A stretch of 64,000 nt of DNA from contig JAUNTX010000001.1 of assembly GCA_030538475.1 (NCBI GenBank), positions 103,484 through 167,483 on the forward strand. Direction: 5' to 3'. The notes below the pieces were generated by a model. The model did no database searches. It saw nothing but the letters and a program-made list of their open reading frames with translations, and was not told the DNA's origin. The position numbers were made by a program, and so were the translations under genes. The DNA is from Dermabacter sp. (lineage in GTDB: Bacteria; Actinomycetota; Actinomycetes; Actinomycetales; Dermabacteraceae). This document shows, one piece after another, positions 44,138-53,263 of the stretch (the stretch's first letter is position 1; each line of letters begins with the position of its first letter).

Positions 44138-44787
44138 GCGTGAGCGAAGAAGAGCGCGAAAGGAGCGCTCTCGCGCAGCGTGCCGCGAGGGACATTTCCG
44201 CCCACGAACGCGGCATCAAGATCGCCGTGCGGGTGCTGCCCTTCCTCGGGCTGGGGGCCTCGATTGCCCTGGTCCTGTGGGGCATCGATTCGGGCGTGCT
44301 GAAGTCGCTCGAATCGCTCCAGGCCTACATCGATTCGCTCGGAGCGTGGGGCCCGATTGGCTTCATTGCCGCGAGCTTCGCCTCCGTCATGTTCCCCATC
44401 GTCCCCGCGGGGCTGCTCGTGATCGCCGCGCCGGTGCTGTTTGGGCCGGTCGAGGGCACGATCTACAACTGGATCGCCGTGTGTGGCGGCTCCCTCGTCA
44501 ACTTCATCATCGCGCGCCAGGTGGGCATGCCGCTCATCAACGCGATGTTTAGCGAGAAGACCATCGAGAAGTACCTGGGCTGGACCCGCAAACCGGGTTT
44601 CACGACCGCGTTCGCCGCGGCCATCGTGCTTCCCGTGGCGCCCGATGATTTGCTGTGCTACCTCGCGGGCACCACGAAGATGAAGTTCTCGACCTACACG
44701 CTCATCATCCTGCTGGGCAAGATTCCCACGCTCGTGGCGTACGGTCTGGGCATCAGCGCCCTCGTCACCCACCTGCTGCCCTGGTAG
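44134..44787 (+). CDS. TVP38/TMEM64 (VTT/DedA-like) family membrane protein
   Basis: 217 residues with about five hydrophobic segments and the family core GPIGFIAASFASVMFPIVPAG, then the amphipathic re-entrant part VLPVAPDDLLCYLAGTTKM. TVP38/DedA relatives are linked to lipid scrambling or undecaprenyl-phosphate recycling. Between two glycolipid glycosyltransferases, a role in flipping the glycolipid or its precursor is attractive (inference). GTG start overlapping the upstream stop by four bases. 45 bases separate it from the next glycosyltransferase. Confidence 0.85.
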   Translation: MSVSEEERERSALAQRAARDISAHERGIKIAVRVLPFLGLGASIALVLWGIDSGVLKSLESLQAYIDSLGAWGPIGFIAASFASVMFPIVPAGLLVIAAPVLFGPVEGTIYNWIAVCGGSLVNFIIARQVGMPLINAMFSEKTIEKYLGWTRKPGFTTAFAAAIVLPVAPDDLLCYLAGTTKMKFSTYTLIILLGKIPTLVAYGLGISALVTHLLPW

Positions 44788-44832
44788 CTCTGCGGGCCCA
44801 GCGCCCCGCGCACGATTCCTAGGAGGATCCTC

Positions 44833-45912
44833 GTGCCCCCCACCTTTACTGCCGCCAGTACCGCGCGGCCCAGCATTCACGCGTTCTCGAAGGCCGATTC
44901 GGTGGCGGGACAGGGCGTGGGCAGCGCCTACCTGGAGCAAGTGGGCCTCATCGCCTCGGAGCTGTCCGATCAGTTCGATGTGGTGCCACGCGCCCGCGCG
45001 TTCAATTTCGGCTCGATCAATCACTTCCACTCGATCAACCCGGAGCTGCGCGCCCAGATCCCGTTCGCGGGCCGATGCGGCGCCACGGTGGGGCACGTGC
45101 ACTTCATTCCCGAAACCGTGGATGATTCGATTTCCCTGCCGCGCCCGGCTCGCGCGGCGTTCTACCGCTACATGCTGAACTTCTATCGGGCCACCGATCA
45201 CCTCGTGACCGTGAACCCGTGGTTCATCACCGCGCTCGAGCAGGAGTACGGGTTCGATCCGTCCCGCATCACGTTCATCCCGAACTTCGTCTCCGATGCC
45301 CAGTTCCACCCGCTCAGCTCAGAGGATCCCGGGGTTCTGGCGCGGCGGGAATCGTGGGGCGCCGAGGCGGGCCAGAGGGTCATCATGTGCGCCGGTCAGC
45401 TCCAGACCCGCAAGGGGTTCTTCGATCTGCTGGAGGTGGCGAGGGCCTTGCCGGACATGCTGTTCGTGTGGGCCGGGGACTTCTCGTTTGGGCGCATCAC
45501 GAGCGGCTACGAACAGATTCGCGAGGCGCGCGAGAATCTGCCTGCGAACGTGAGGCTCATCGGGCTCGTGCCGCGCGAGGAGATGAATGAGTGCTTCAAC
45601 GCCGCGGACGTCTTCTTCCTGCCCAGCTACGAAGAGCTGTTCCCGATGACGATCCTGGAGGCGATGTCCGCGGGCACGCCGATTGTGGTGCGCGACCTCG
45701 TGTACTACGAGGGGGTCCTCTTCGACTACGCCACGCGGGTGCAGGCGGCGCGCGGCGAGATCGAACCGTTCGTGGACGCGCTCAGCGCCCTCGCATCCGA
45801 TCCCGCCCGCTACGAGGATGCCGTGGCCGCGGCGCGCCGCGGATCGGAGCGCTATAGCCGCGGCCACGTGGCCGGGATGTGGCGCGAGTACTACACGTCG
45901 CTCCTGCGGTAG
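44833..45912 (+). CDS. GT4 glycosyltransferase, glycosyl-diacylglycerol-type (LafA/BgsA-like)
   Basis: 359-residue GT-B glycosyltransferase. The N-domain has AFSKADSVAGQGVGSAYLEQ and HVHFIPETVDDSISLP, which recall the LafA/BgsA glycolipid synthases of Listeria and enterococci. The C-domain has the donor-binding PSYEELFPMTILEAMSAGTP with an E-x7-E motif. GTG start with a GGAGGA ribosome site. Likely the second sugar transfer, or the first, in the glycolipid pathway with the enzyme at 42869. The 3' end overlaps convergent hspR by 22 bases. Confidence 0.87.
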   Translation: MPPTFTAASTARPSIHAFSKADSVAGQGVGSAYLEQVGLIASELSDQFDVVPRARAFNFGSINHFHSINPELRAQIPFAGRCGATVGHVHFIPETVDDSISLPRPARAAFYRYMLNFYRATDHLVTVNPWFITALEQEYGFDPSRITFIPNFVSDAQFHPLSSEDPGVLARRESWGAEAGQRVIMCAGQLQTRKGFFDLLEVARALPDMLFVWAGDFSFGRITSGYEQIREARENLPANVRLIGLVPREEMNECFNAADVFFLPSYEELFPMTILEAMSAGTPIVVRDLVYYEGVLFDYATRVQAARGEIEPFVDALSALASDPARYEDAVAAARRGSERYSRGHVAGMWREYYTSLLR

Positions 45913-46382
45913 GCGCCGCCCCGCTGCGGTTCCCACACCACGAGCGCGCCCGACTGGCGCCGGGCGGGACGCTGGCCGCGCCGCAGCGCAGTGACCTCGC
46001 CGCTCTGATTCCCGGCAAAGACCCGCGCTACGCTGGCGCCCCTCGCCTCCCCTGCCGTCGGCTCGGCCTCGGGTGCGGCCTCGCGCTGGCGCGCCTCGGC
46101 TTCCGCGAGCTGGCCACGGAGCGCCTGCACGGCGTTTTCCAGCTCGAGGATGCGCTTGATGCCCGCGAGGTTCACGCCCTCGTCTTGCGAGAGCTGCTGA
46201 ACCTGGCGCAGCTGTTGAATGTTCCAGGCGCTATAGCGGCGCCCGCGCCCGCTCGTGCGCTCGGGGGACACAATCCCGAGGCGGTCGTAGGTGCGAAGAG
46301 TCTGCGGGTGCATCCCCGACAGCTCTGCCGCGACCGATATGACGAACACCGGTGAGTGTTCGTCCATGCGCTGCGACGTCAT
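45891..46382 (-). CDS. hspR: Heat-shock repressor HspR (MerR family)
   Basis: 163-residue MerR-type regulator: the helix-turn-helix and wing are in VFVISVAAELSGMHPQTLRTYDRLGIVSP...RRYS (about residues 12-55), followed by a coiled helix and a long low-complexity C-terminus. HspR binds HAIR operators with DnaK as co-repressor and represses dnaK and clpB operons. Both kinds of HAIR site are present in this window (50230-50250 and 10664-10686). GGAGGTGAGGT directly precedes the ATG at 46382. Last gene of the dnaK operon, separated from dnaJ by a terminator-like hairpin. Confidence 0.95.
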   Translation of the reverse strand: MTSQRMDEHSPVFVISVAAELSGMHPQTLRTYDRLGIVSPERTSGRGRRYSAWNIQQLRQVQQLSQDEGVNLAGIKRILELENAVQALRGQLAEAEARQREAAPEAEPTAGEARGASVARVFAGNQSGEVTALRRGQRPARRQSGALVVWEPQRGGAYRRSDV

Positions 46383-46402
46383 ACCTCACCTCCACGTCTG
46401 CG

Positions 46403-46446
46403 AAAAATCATGACAGGGGCGTCCCGCATGGAACGCCCCCGCTGTC
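46403..46446 (-). terminator. Terminator-like hairpin between dnaJ and hspR
   Basis: On the minus strand an imperfect stem (GACAG...GGGGCGT against ACGCCCC...CTGTC) spans 46412-46446 and is followed after four bases by five T residues. It begins just after the dnaJ stop and lies before hspR, so it may lower hspR transcription relative to the chaperones. Confidence 0.55.
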
Positions 46447-46449
46447 CTA

Positions 46450-47502
46450 TCAGGCCCGGGCCGCATCGAAGAGCCCGGCCCGCGGGTCTTCGCCCGCCGT
46501 GGCCTTCTGGAACTCCTCGAGGGCGTCCTTCGCCTTCTGATCCAGGTGCGTGGGGACCGCGACCTGCAGGGTCACAAGAAGATCGCCGGCGCCGCTCTTG
46601 ACGGGCATCCCCTTGCCCTTGGCCCGCAGCGTGCGGCCCGCGGGCGTTCCGGGCGCCACCTTGAGCTTGACGCTGCCGCCGTCGAGCAGCGGCACCTCAA
46701 TCGTGGTGCCGAGCGCCGCTTCCGGCAGGGTCACGGGCACGGTGAGCCGCAGGTTCTTGCCGTCCATCGTGAACAGCGGGTGGGGGGCCACCTCAGCCGT
46801 GAGGATGAGGTCGCCCGCCGGGCCGCCGTTCATGCTCGGCTGCCCCTTGCCTCGCAGCTTGATCTTCTTGCCGTCGTGCACGCCCGCGGGCAGGCGGGTC
46901 TTCACGGTGCGGCCGCCCACATCGAGGGAGACCTCGGTGCCGAGCGCCGCGTCCCTGAAGCTCAGCTTCACGCGCGCGGTGATGTCTTGGCCCTTCTGGG
47001 GCCCGGCGTGTCCGCCGTGGCCGAAGCCGCCCTGCGGGAAGCCTCCCTGGGGGAATCCGCCTTGGGCGTAGCCGCCCTGGGAAAAGCCTCCCTGGCCGCC
47101 CCCGCCGAACATCCCCATGAGGTCCTCGATGTTGATGCCGCCGGCCTGGCCGCCGAAGCCGCCCTGGGCGGAGCCCTGTCGGCCCCCGCCTCCGAATGCT
47201 CCGAAGATGTCTTCGAAGCCGCCGCCAGCGCCGCCTCCGGGACCGGAGGCGAAGCGGGCGCCACCGGCGCCCATCGCCCTGATCGCGTCGTACTGTTCGC
47301 GCTGCTTGGGGTCGTTGAGTATCGAGTACGCTTCGCCGACCTCTTTGAAGCGTTCCTCGGCCTGAGCATCCCCCGGATGCCGATCGGGATGCAGGTCCTT
47401 TGCCTTCTTGCGATAGGCCTTCTTAATCTCTGCTGCCGAAGCATCCTGGGAGACGCCCAGGACCTTGTAAAAGTCCTTGGTTAGCCAGTCTTGTTGGCTC
47501 AT
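46450..47502 (-). CDS. dnaJ: J-domain co-chaperone DnaJ lacking the zinc-finger domain
   Basis: Co-chaperone that stimulates DnaK's ATPase. J-domain at residues 8-72 with His38-Pro39-Asp40. A Gly/Phe-rich region (about 85-195) contains tandem QGGF repeats. The C-terminal substrate-binding domain (DnaJ_C) begins near 200 with ITARVKLSFRDAALGTEVSLD. No CxxCxGxG repeats are present, so it is a class-B (CbpA-like) J-protein despite being in the dnaK operon. 350 residues. The ATG at 47502 starts the typical MSQQDWLTKDFYKVLGV sequence. Confidence 0.95.
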   Translation of the reverse strand: MSQQDWLTKDFYKVLGVSQDASAAEIKKAYRKKAKDLHPDRHPGDAQAEERFKEVGEAYSILNDPKQREQYDAIRAMGAGGARFASGPGGGAGGGFEDIFGAFGGGGRQGSAQGGFGGQAGGINIEDLMGMFGGGGQGGFSQGGYAQGGFPQGGFPQGGFGHGGHAGPQKGQDITARVKLSFRDAALGTEVSLDVGGRTVKTRLPAGVHDGKKIKLRGKGQPSMNGGPAGDLILTAEVAPHPLFTMDGKNLRLTVPVTLPEAALGTTIEVPLLDGGSVKLKVAPGTPAGRTLRAKGKGMPVKSGAGDLLVTLQVAVPTHLDQKAKDALEEFQKATAGEDPRAGLFDAARA

Positions 47503-47634
47503 GGATGCGTCTCCTGAAAGTTGTGGGTGGGACAGGCGCGAGGCGGCGGACAACCGTTGTTTATCCGCCGCCTCGCGGTCCTCGTGGTGGGCCCGGGCCC
47601 CGCACCGTGAGGTGCCGGGCCGGGGCCGGGGATG

Positions 47635-48237
47635 TCAGCTCGGGCCGAGCGTGCCGACGCGGGCGGGGCGCACCACGCGCTCGCCGATCATGTAGCCGGG
47701 CTGCATGATGACCTGGAGCGTCGTGGAATCGGCGTCGGCCGATTCCTGGTGCATGAGCGCCTCGTGGATGGCGGGGTCAAACTCGTCCCCCACCTGGCCG
47801 AACCGCACGAGCCCGTGGGCGCCGACGGCTTCTTCGAGCTTCGCGGCAATCGCCGCGAACGGCGTGCCGTCGGCCAGGTCGCCGTGCTGGCGGGCCAGGT
47901 CAACATCGTCGAGCACGCTGAGAAGCGAGGCGAGCACCTTGTCGGTGGCCCGCTGCTGGGCCTGCTGGGCGCTCTGCTCGATCCGCCTGCGCGAGTTGAC
48001 GTATTCCGCCTGGTCCCGCTTGAGCTGTTCTTCGAGCTCGCTCACGCGTTCCTTGAGGGCGTCGGCGTCCTGCACCGCGCTCTCGTAGAGCGCGCTGGCC
48101 TCTGCCGAGACCGGGTCGAGGCCGTCGGATGCCGAGCCTTCGCCCGCCGCAGCAGGCTGGGGCTCGGAGCCGTCGGCACCCTCGCGGAACTTGCGCTTAT
48201 CCGTGAAGGAGAAGGGCGCGTCGTCCATCTCGCTCAC
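47635..48237 (-). CDS. grpE: Nucleotide exchange factor GrpE
   Basis: DnaK nucleotide-exchange factor, 200 residues. An acidic, disordered N-terminus is followed by a long dimerising helix (about 55-110) and the C-terminal beta-domain ending in ...[19 protein letters not shown], the conserved GrpE signature. The GTG at 48237 overlaps the dnaK stop as GTGA; an ATG three codons later is possible. The 132 bases to dnaJ are GC-rich and may form hairpins. Confidence 0.96.
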   Translation of the reverse strand: MSEMDDAPFSFTDKRKFREGADGSEPQPAAAGEGSASDGLDPVSAEASALYESAVQDADALKERVSELEEQLKRDQAEYVNSRRRIEQSAQQAQQRATDKVLASLLSVLDDVDLARQHGDLADGTPFAAIAAKLEEAVGAHGLVRFGQVGDEFDPAIHEALMHQESADADSTTLQVIMQPGYMIGERVVRPARVGTLGPS

Positions 48238-50096
48238 TTCTTGTCGTCTTCGTCATCGACGATTTCGGCGTCCACCACGTCCTCGTCGTCACCGGCGGCT
48301 GCACCGGTGTCGCCTGCGGACTCGGCGCCCTCTCCTTCGGCCTGGGCCTGGGAGTAGATGGCGGTGCCGACGGCCTGCAGGGCCTCGTTGAGGGCATCGC
48401 GCGCGCTCTCGAGGTCCTCGGTCGAGGCGTCCTCGTTCGCGAGCACCGGCTTCGCCGCACCGATCGCGTCCTCGGCGGCCGTCTTGTCGGCCTCCTGGAG
48501 CTTCTCGGCGTTGTCCTTGATGAGCTTCTCGCCCTGGTAGACGAGCTGCTCGAGGGTGTTGCGGGCGTCCTGGTTCTTGCGACGCTCCTCATCCTCGGCG
48601 GCGTGCGCTTCGGCGTCCTTCACCATGCGGTCGATGTCGTCCTTGGACAGGGCGCTGCCACCGGTGATCTGGATGGACTGCTCGTTGCCCGTGCCGCGAT
48701 CCTTCGCGGACACGTTGACGATGCCGTTGGAGTCGATGTCGAACGTGACCTCGACCTGCGGCATGCCGCGCGGGGCCGGAGCGATGCCCGTGAGCTCGAA
48801 CGTTCCCAGCAGCTTGTTGTCGCGCGTGAACTGACGCTCACCCTGGAACACCTGGATGGCGACCGACGGCTGGTTGTCTTCAGCGGTCGAGAACACCTCG
48901 GAGGTCTTCGTGGGGATCGCGGAGTTGCGCTCGATGAGCTTGGTCATGACGCCACCCTTGGTTTCGATACCGAGGGACAGCGGGGTCACGTCCATGAGCA
49001 GAACGTCCTTGCGGTCGCCCTTGATGACCGCAGCCTGGAGGGCGGCGCCGTAGGCCACAACTTCGTCGGGGTTGACGCCCTTGTTGGGCTCGCGGCCCGT
49101 GAGTTCCTTGACCAGTTCGGTCACGGCGGGCATGCGGGTCGAGCCACCCACGAGGATCACGTGGTCGATGTCGCTGACCTTGACCCCGGCGTCCTTGATG
49201 ACCTGGTGGAACGGCGCCTTGGTGCGCTCCAGCAGGTCGCTCGTGAGCTCTTCGAAGTGCGAGCGGGTGAGCTTCTCATCCAGGTGGATGGGGCCGTTTT
49301 CGCTCATCGAGAGGTACTGCAGCGAGATGGTGGTCGAGGTCGAGCTGGACAGTTCCTTCTTCGCCTGCTCGGCGGCCTCGCGCAGGCGGTGCAGGGCGAT
49401 GCGGTCCTTCGTGAGGTCCACGCCGTCCTTGTTCTTCACCTGCTTGACCAGCCAGTCAACGATCCGCTGATCCCAGTCGTCGCCGCCGAGGCGGTTGTCG
49501 CCAGCGGTGGCCACCACCTGAATGGCGGAGCCGTCTTCGTCCTTCGAGATCTCCAGGAGGGACACGTCGAACGTGCCGCCACCGAGGTCGAAGACGAGGA
49601 TGCGCTCGTCGTCCTTGCCCTTTTCGAGGCCGTACGCGAGGGCGGCGGCGGTGGGCTCGTTGATGATGCGCAGCACGTTGAGGCCGGCGATCTGGCCGGC
49701 GTCCTTCGTGGCCTGGCGTTCGGAGTCGTTGAAGTAGGCGGGCACGGTGACGACGGCGTCGGTCACGGGCTCACCCAGGTAGGCTTCCGCGTCTCGCTTG
49801 AGCTTGCCGAGGATGCGGGCAGAGATTTCCTGCGGGGTGTACTTCTTGTCGTCCACCTCGGTGCTCCAGTCGGTGCCCATGTGGCGCTTGACGGAGCTGA
49901 AAGTGCGGTCAACGTTGGTGGCGGCCTGACGCTTGGCCACTTCGCCGACGAGGACTTCGCCGGACTTCGAGAAAGCCACGACCGACGGGGTGGTGCGCAG
50001 ACCCTCCGCGTTGGCGATGACGGTGGGCTCGCCACCTTCGAGGACGGCGACCACGGAGTTCGTGGTGCCGAGGTCGATTCCTACTACTCGAGACAT
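48234..50096 (-). CDS. dnaK: Hsp70 chaperone DnaK
   Basis: ATP-dependent Hsp70, 620 residues. Nucleotide-binding domain with [14 protein letters not shown] at the start and the [13 protein letters not shown] and LVGGSTRMP phosphate loops; linker [10 protein letters not shown]; substrate-binding beta-domain and helical lid; acidic tail ending [13 protein letters not shown] at 50096 with AAGGAGA upstream. First gene of dnaK-grpE-dnaJ-hspR. A HAIR operator lies 134 bases upstream, so it is under HspR control. DnaK is also HspR's co-repressor in characterised actinobacteria. Confidence 0.98.
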   Translation of the reverse strand: MSRVVGIDLGTTNSVVAVLEGGEPTVIANAEGLRTTPSVVAFSKSGEVLVGEVAKRQAATNVDRTFSSVKRHMGTDWSTEVDDKKYTPQEISARILGKLKRDAEAYLGEPVTDAVVTVPAYFNDSERQATKDAGQIAGLNVLRIINEPTAAALAYGLEKGKDDERILVFDLGGGTFDVSLLEISKDEDGSAIQVVATAGDNRLGGDDWDQRIVDWLVKQVKNKDGVDLTKDRIALHRLREAAEQAKKELSSSTSTTISLQYLSMSENGPIHLDEKLTRSHFEELTSDLLERTKAPFHQVIKDAGVKVSDIDHVILVGGSTRMPAVTELVKELTGREPNKGVNPDEVVAYGAALQAAVIKGDRKDVLLMDVTPLSLGIETKGGVMTKLIERNSAIPTKTSEVFSTAEDNQPSVAIQVFQGERQFTRDNKLLGTFELTGIAPAPRGMPQVEVTFDIDSNGIVNVSAKDRGTGNEQSIQITGGSALSKDDIDRMVKDAEAHAAEDEERRKNQDARNTLEQLVYQGEKLIKDNAEKLQEADKTAAEDAIGAAKPVLANEDASTEDLESARDALNEALQAVGTAIYSQAQAEGEGAESAGDTGAAAGDDEDVVDAEIVDDEDDKK

Positions 50097-50229
50097 GTGT
50101 TGTTCTCCTTCCGCGAGCCGGCGATGGATTGTGGTGTGAGGCCGGATCGCACACAGTTGATGTTCGTGGCTCAAGGACGCTGCCAGTCAACGCCCCCGCT
50201 GCGGGGTTGTCAATCATCGTGGCAATGAA

Positions 50230-50250
50230 CTTGAGTTCACTAGACTCAAC
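50230..50250. promoter_or_regulatory. HAIR operator (HspR box) upstream of dnaK
   Basis: CTTGAGT-TCACTAG-ACTCAAC: 13 of the 14 defined bases of the HAIR consensus CTTGAGT-N7-ACTCAAG. It lies between dnaK and the divergent MFS gene. Strong operator candidate. Confidence 0.85.
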
Positions 50251-50360
50251 CTCCGCCCCTCCCCGGGGTATTCCAGACGTGTTCGGGGTCACATTTCGAG
50301 GGTGGTCGGACGTGGCGCCGCGGTTCCGACATACTGGGAAAGCCACGACGCAAGGACGCC

Positions 50361-51578
50361 ATGACTCCTCCTCCGCACTCCCCCGCCCTCAAGGCCTACG
50401 TCGCCTCACGCTTTGCCACGAACGTGGGCGGCAGCGTCTACGCCTCCGTCGGCCCCCTCATCGCCGCCCTCATGTTCGGCGCGGGCCCCGCCCAGATCGG
50501 CCTCATCACCGCGACCTCCATGGCCACGAACGTGGTGCTGCGGCTCCCGGTGGCGCACCTTATCGACCGGCGCGGCCAGGAACGCAGCATCATGGTGCGC
50601 TGGGGCCTCCTGTCCGCCCTCGTCTCGAGCCTCGTGCCCCTGCTCTGGCTCCTGGGCGGCCTCACCTTCTGGAGCTTCCTCGCCTGCATCGCCCTCTCCG
50701 GCGTCGTCTCCTCCGTCCTCAGCGCCGCCGGTCACCGCATGGTGTCCGCCCTCGCCGCCGAAGGCGAGCGCACCCGGGCCATCGGCCTGCTCAATAGCGC
50801 GCGCAGCGCGGGAGACATCGTGGGCCAATCCACGGGCGGCCTCCTCGTGGGCCTCATCCCTCCCCCGCTCGCGCTCCTGTTCTCTTCCGCGGCATCCCTC
50901 ATCGGCGTCGCCCTCCTGCCCCGCGCCACGGAGCAGAAGGAGGAGAACGCGAGCACCCCGGCGGGCGCGGGCGCGTTCTCCGTCGCGTCCACCATGCGCG
51001 CCGTGCGCATCGCCCTCACCCGTCCCTTCGTGCTGGCGATACTCGCGGTCGGGATCGGCAGCAGCCTCGCCGAACCCGTCGTCATCCTCTATCTCCTGAA
51101 CGAGGGCGGCGTCCATCCCTCGCTGATCGGCCTCGCCATCGGCATGGGCGCCGTCGGCGGCGTCATCGGCGGGCTCCTGGTAGGCCCCGTCATCGCCCGC
51201 TTCGGATTCCGCCTCTCCTTCGCCCTCGCCACCGCGTGCATCGCGGCCGGGACGCTCGCCCTCATGGTCGTGGCCCCCATCGACGGGTGGGGCTTCGTCG
51301 CGGGCGTCGCCTTCGAACTCATGACCGCCGCGGGCGGCACCATCGCGATTGCCGGGGGTATGGGGCGGCTCCAGGAAGAGACGCCGCGCACCGACATCGC
51401 GCGCACCATGTCCGGCGTGTCCCTGGCCCTCGAGGTGACCGGGATCGCGGGCATTGGCGTGGGCGTCCTCGTGGCCGAAGCCCTCGATCTCCACGCGGCG
51501 CTGCTGGGCAGCATCGCGATCTACGTCCTCGTCATCGGCGCCACCGCCGTACGCGCCTGGCTCGCGGCGCGCCGCTAG
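50361..51578 (+). CDS. MFS transporter
   Basis: 405-residue major facilitator permease with about twelve hydrophobic segments and the loop-2/3 signature DRRGQERSIM. It resembles drug/metabolite exporters. AAGGA lies about six bases before the ATG at 50361. Divergent from dnaK, so its promoter shares the region with the HAIR site and it could be co-affected by HspR (inference). Substrate unknown. Confidence 0.88.
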   Translation: MTPPPHSPALKAYVASRFATNVGGSVYASVGPLIAALMFGAGPAQIGLITATSMATNVVLRLPVAHLIDRRGQERSIMVRWGLLSALVSSLVPLLWLLGGLTFWSFLACIALSGVVSSVLSAAGHRMVSALAAEGERTRAIGLLNSARSAGDIVGQSTGGLLVGLIPPPLALLFSSAASLIGVALLPRATEQKEENASTPAGAGAFSVASTMRAVRIALTRPFVLAILAVGIGSSLAEPVVILYLLNEGGVHPSLIGLAIGMGAVGGVIGGLLVGPVIARFGFRLSFALATACIAAGTLALMVVAPIDGWGFVAGVAFELMTAAGGTIAIAGGMGRLQEETPRTDIARTMSGVSLALEVTGIAGIGVGVLVAEALDLHAALLGSIAIYVLVIGATAVRAWLAARR

Positions 51579-51587
51579 GCACCCTGC

Positions 51588-51593
51588 TAGCCT
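51588..51593 (+). promoter_or_regulatory. -10 hexamer for DinB-family gene
   Basis: TAGCCT, seven bases before the ATG at 51601. Decides that start and suggests a leaderless mRNA. Confidence 0.5.
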
Positions 51594-51600
51594 CACTCGC

Positions 51601-52143
51601 ATGACGAGCATCATCGACGAGCAGGGGCGGCCTGAGCCGCCACTCAACGCCGGGGAATGGGAGACCCTCACGGGGTTCCTCGACTACCAGCGCGCCACCT
51701 TCGCCTGGAAGACCGGCCGACTCACCGCCACCCAGCTCGCCCAGCAGCTCCCGACCAGCACTATGACCCTCGCGGGGCTCACCAAGCACCTCGCCTTCGT
51801 CGAGGACTACTGGTTCGGCCGCTCGCTCATGGACGAGCCCTGGAGGGCGCCGTGGGATGCGATCGACTGGAAAGCCGAGCCCGACTGGGACTGGGACAGC
51901 GCCGCGAACGACACGCCGGACGCCCTCATTCAGCTGTGGCAGGGCGCCGTCGAGCGCGCCCGCGCCGCCGCTGAGAGCGCCTACGCGATCGGCGGCCTCG
52001 AGGTCACGGCCCGCCGGGCCTTTCCCGACGGCAGCGCGCCGAACCTGCGCTGGATCCTCACCCACATGATCGAGGAATACGCCCGCCACAACGGACACGC
52101 CGACCTGCTCCGCGAATCCATCGACGGAGAGGTCGGCGAGTAG
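51601..52143 (+). CDS. DinB / DUF664 family protein
   Basis: 180-residue four-helix-bundle protein of the DinB superfamily, DUF664 branch. Family features seen are LAGLTKHLAFVEDYWF with a His that could be a metal ligand, and near the C-terminus ILTHMIEEYARHNGHADLLRE with further His residues, giving a three-His metal site. Related proteins include mycothiol- or bacillithiol-dependent enzymes, but no substrate can be named. The frame is open upstream into the MFS gene; the -10-like hexamer favours the ATG at 51601. It ends eight bases before the convergent ABC permease. Confidence 0.88.
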   Translation: MTSIIDEQGRPEPPLNAGEWETLTGFLDYQRATFAWKTGRLTATQLAQQLPTSTMTLAGLTKHLAFVEDYWFGRSLMDEPWRAPWDAIDWKAEPDWDWDSAANDTPDALIQLWQGAVERARAAAESAYAIGGLEVTARRAFPDGSAPNLRWILTHMIEEYARHNGHADLLRESIDGEVGE

Positions 52144-52150
52144 GCAGCCC

Positions 52151-53263
52151 CTAGGCGATTCTTTGGCCCGGCAGGAGCGTGCGCATCGGCGCCCGCAGTC
52201 GCAGGGTGGTCAGCACGAGCGCGCCCGCGGCCACGGCGCCCCACGCCGCGAACCCGAGCGGCCACACGGGGATCCCCGTCGGCTGCCCAAAGTCGCGCGG
52301 AGGCCCGCCCTCGTCTCCGTAGGCGCCGCACGAGTTGAAGTGCGAGGGGTGCATCGGCTGAGCGAGGTGGCGGATGCCGGTGCGGATCAGTTGCAGTCCG
52401 TCGATCCGCTGGCCATCCGTCCCACCAATAAACACGTCCTCGAGAGGCGGCGACTGGTCCGCGACCATGACCACGGGGTTGACGAGCAGCAGGGGCAGGG
52501 CCAGGTCGGTACGGGGCACGACGCGTGTCTCCACTCGTTCCTCGCACTCGTAGACGTACGCGCTCGTACTGTCATCCGACGTGTCCGGGTACGTTGACTG
52601 TTCGTAGACCGTCACGCGGGACTCGAAGGACACGAGCGGCAAGGTCATGAGGTACACCACCGGCGCGATCACGGTGACGCCGAGGACCACGATGTAAGTG
52701 AGGACCACGGACCCGAGCTGCCGCTTGGTCACCGCGGAGAACCCCATGCCGAGCAGGACCACGAAGAGCGCCACCACGGCCATGGCAATGATGAGGCGCG
52801 CAAGGTAGAAGACGCTCGCTCCCGACAGGAGGCCCGTCAGGCCGAACACGGGCACGGCCAGCGCGATGAACGCGAGGCCGAGCACCCAGCCCGCGAGGAC
52901 TTTGCCCACCGCGATCTCGAACGGGCTGAGCAGGCTCGCTTGAAGGGTCGCGAGGGTGCCCGCGTTGCGGTCGCCGTTGATGGAGCCCGCGCTCACCGCT
53001 GGGAGCACCATGACGAGCGCGAACACCGTGAGGATTGTAGAGATCGTAAAGACGACGGCGGCGGTGCGGTAGACGACCTCGCCGTCGAGCGAACCGGCCA
53101 GGAACGCCACGCCGCCGAAGGCCAGGAGAGCAATGCCCGCGTGGAAGAGGAACCAGATCCCGAGGGCCACGTACCACTTGATCGAGCGCACGCGCTGGCG
53201 AAGCTCGAGCGCGCAGACCGTGGCGATGCCGCGGGGCCGGAGTTTCCAGGTGGAGGCGTTCAT
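52151..53263 (-). CDS. ABC-2 type exporter permease
   Basis: 370-residue permease: about six hydrophobic helices, with the first at residues 30-60, the NGDRNAGTLATLQASLLSP segment typical of ABC-2/NatB-like permeases, and a large extracytoplasmic loop (about 215-330) containing several cysteines (YECEERV, NSCGAY). It overlaps the ATPase stop by one base (TAATG), so the two are coupled. Exported substrate unknown. Confidence 0.85.
   Translation of the reverse strand: MNASTWKLRPRGIATVCALELRQRVRSIKWYVALGIWFLFHAGIALLAFGGVAFLAGSLDGEVVYRTAAVVFTISTILTVFALVMVLPAVSAGSINGDRNAGTLATLQASLLSPFEIAVGKVLAGWVLGLAFIALAVPVFGLTGLLSGASVFYLARLIIAMAVVALFVVLLGMGFSAVTKRQLGSVVLTYIVVLGVTVIAPVVYLMTLPLVSFESRVTVYEQSTYPDTSDDSTSAYVYECEERVETRVVPRTDLALPLLLVNPVVMVADQSPPLEDVFIGGTDGQRIDGLQLIRTGIRHLAQPMHPSHFNSCGAYGDEGGPPRDFGQPTGIPVWPLGFAAWGAVAAGALVLTTLRLRAPMRTLLPGQRIA

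Noticed and set aside
47000..47110. Short tandem repeats resembling a CRISPR or minisatellite array
   Set aside because: They are in frame and encode the Gly/Phe-rich QGGF repeats of DnaJ; there are no unique spacers.
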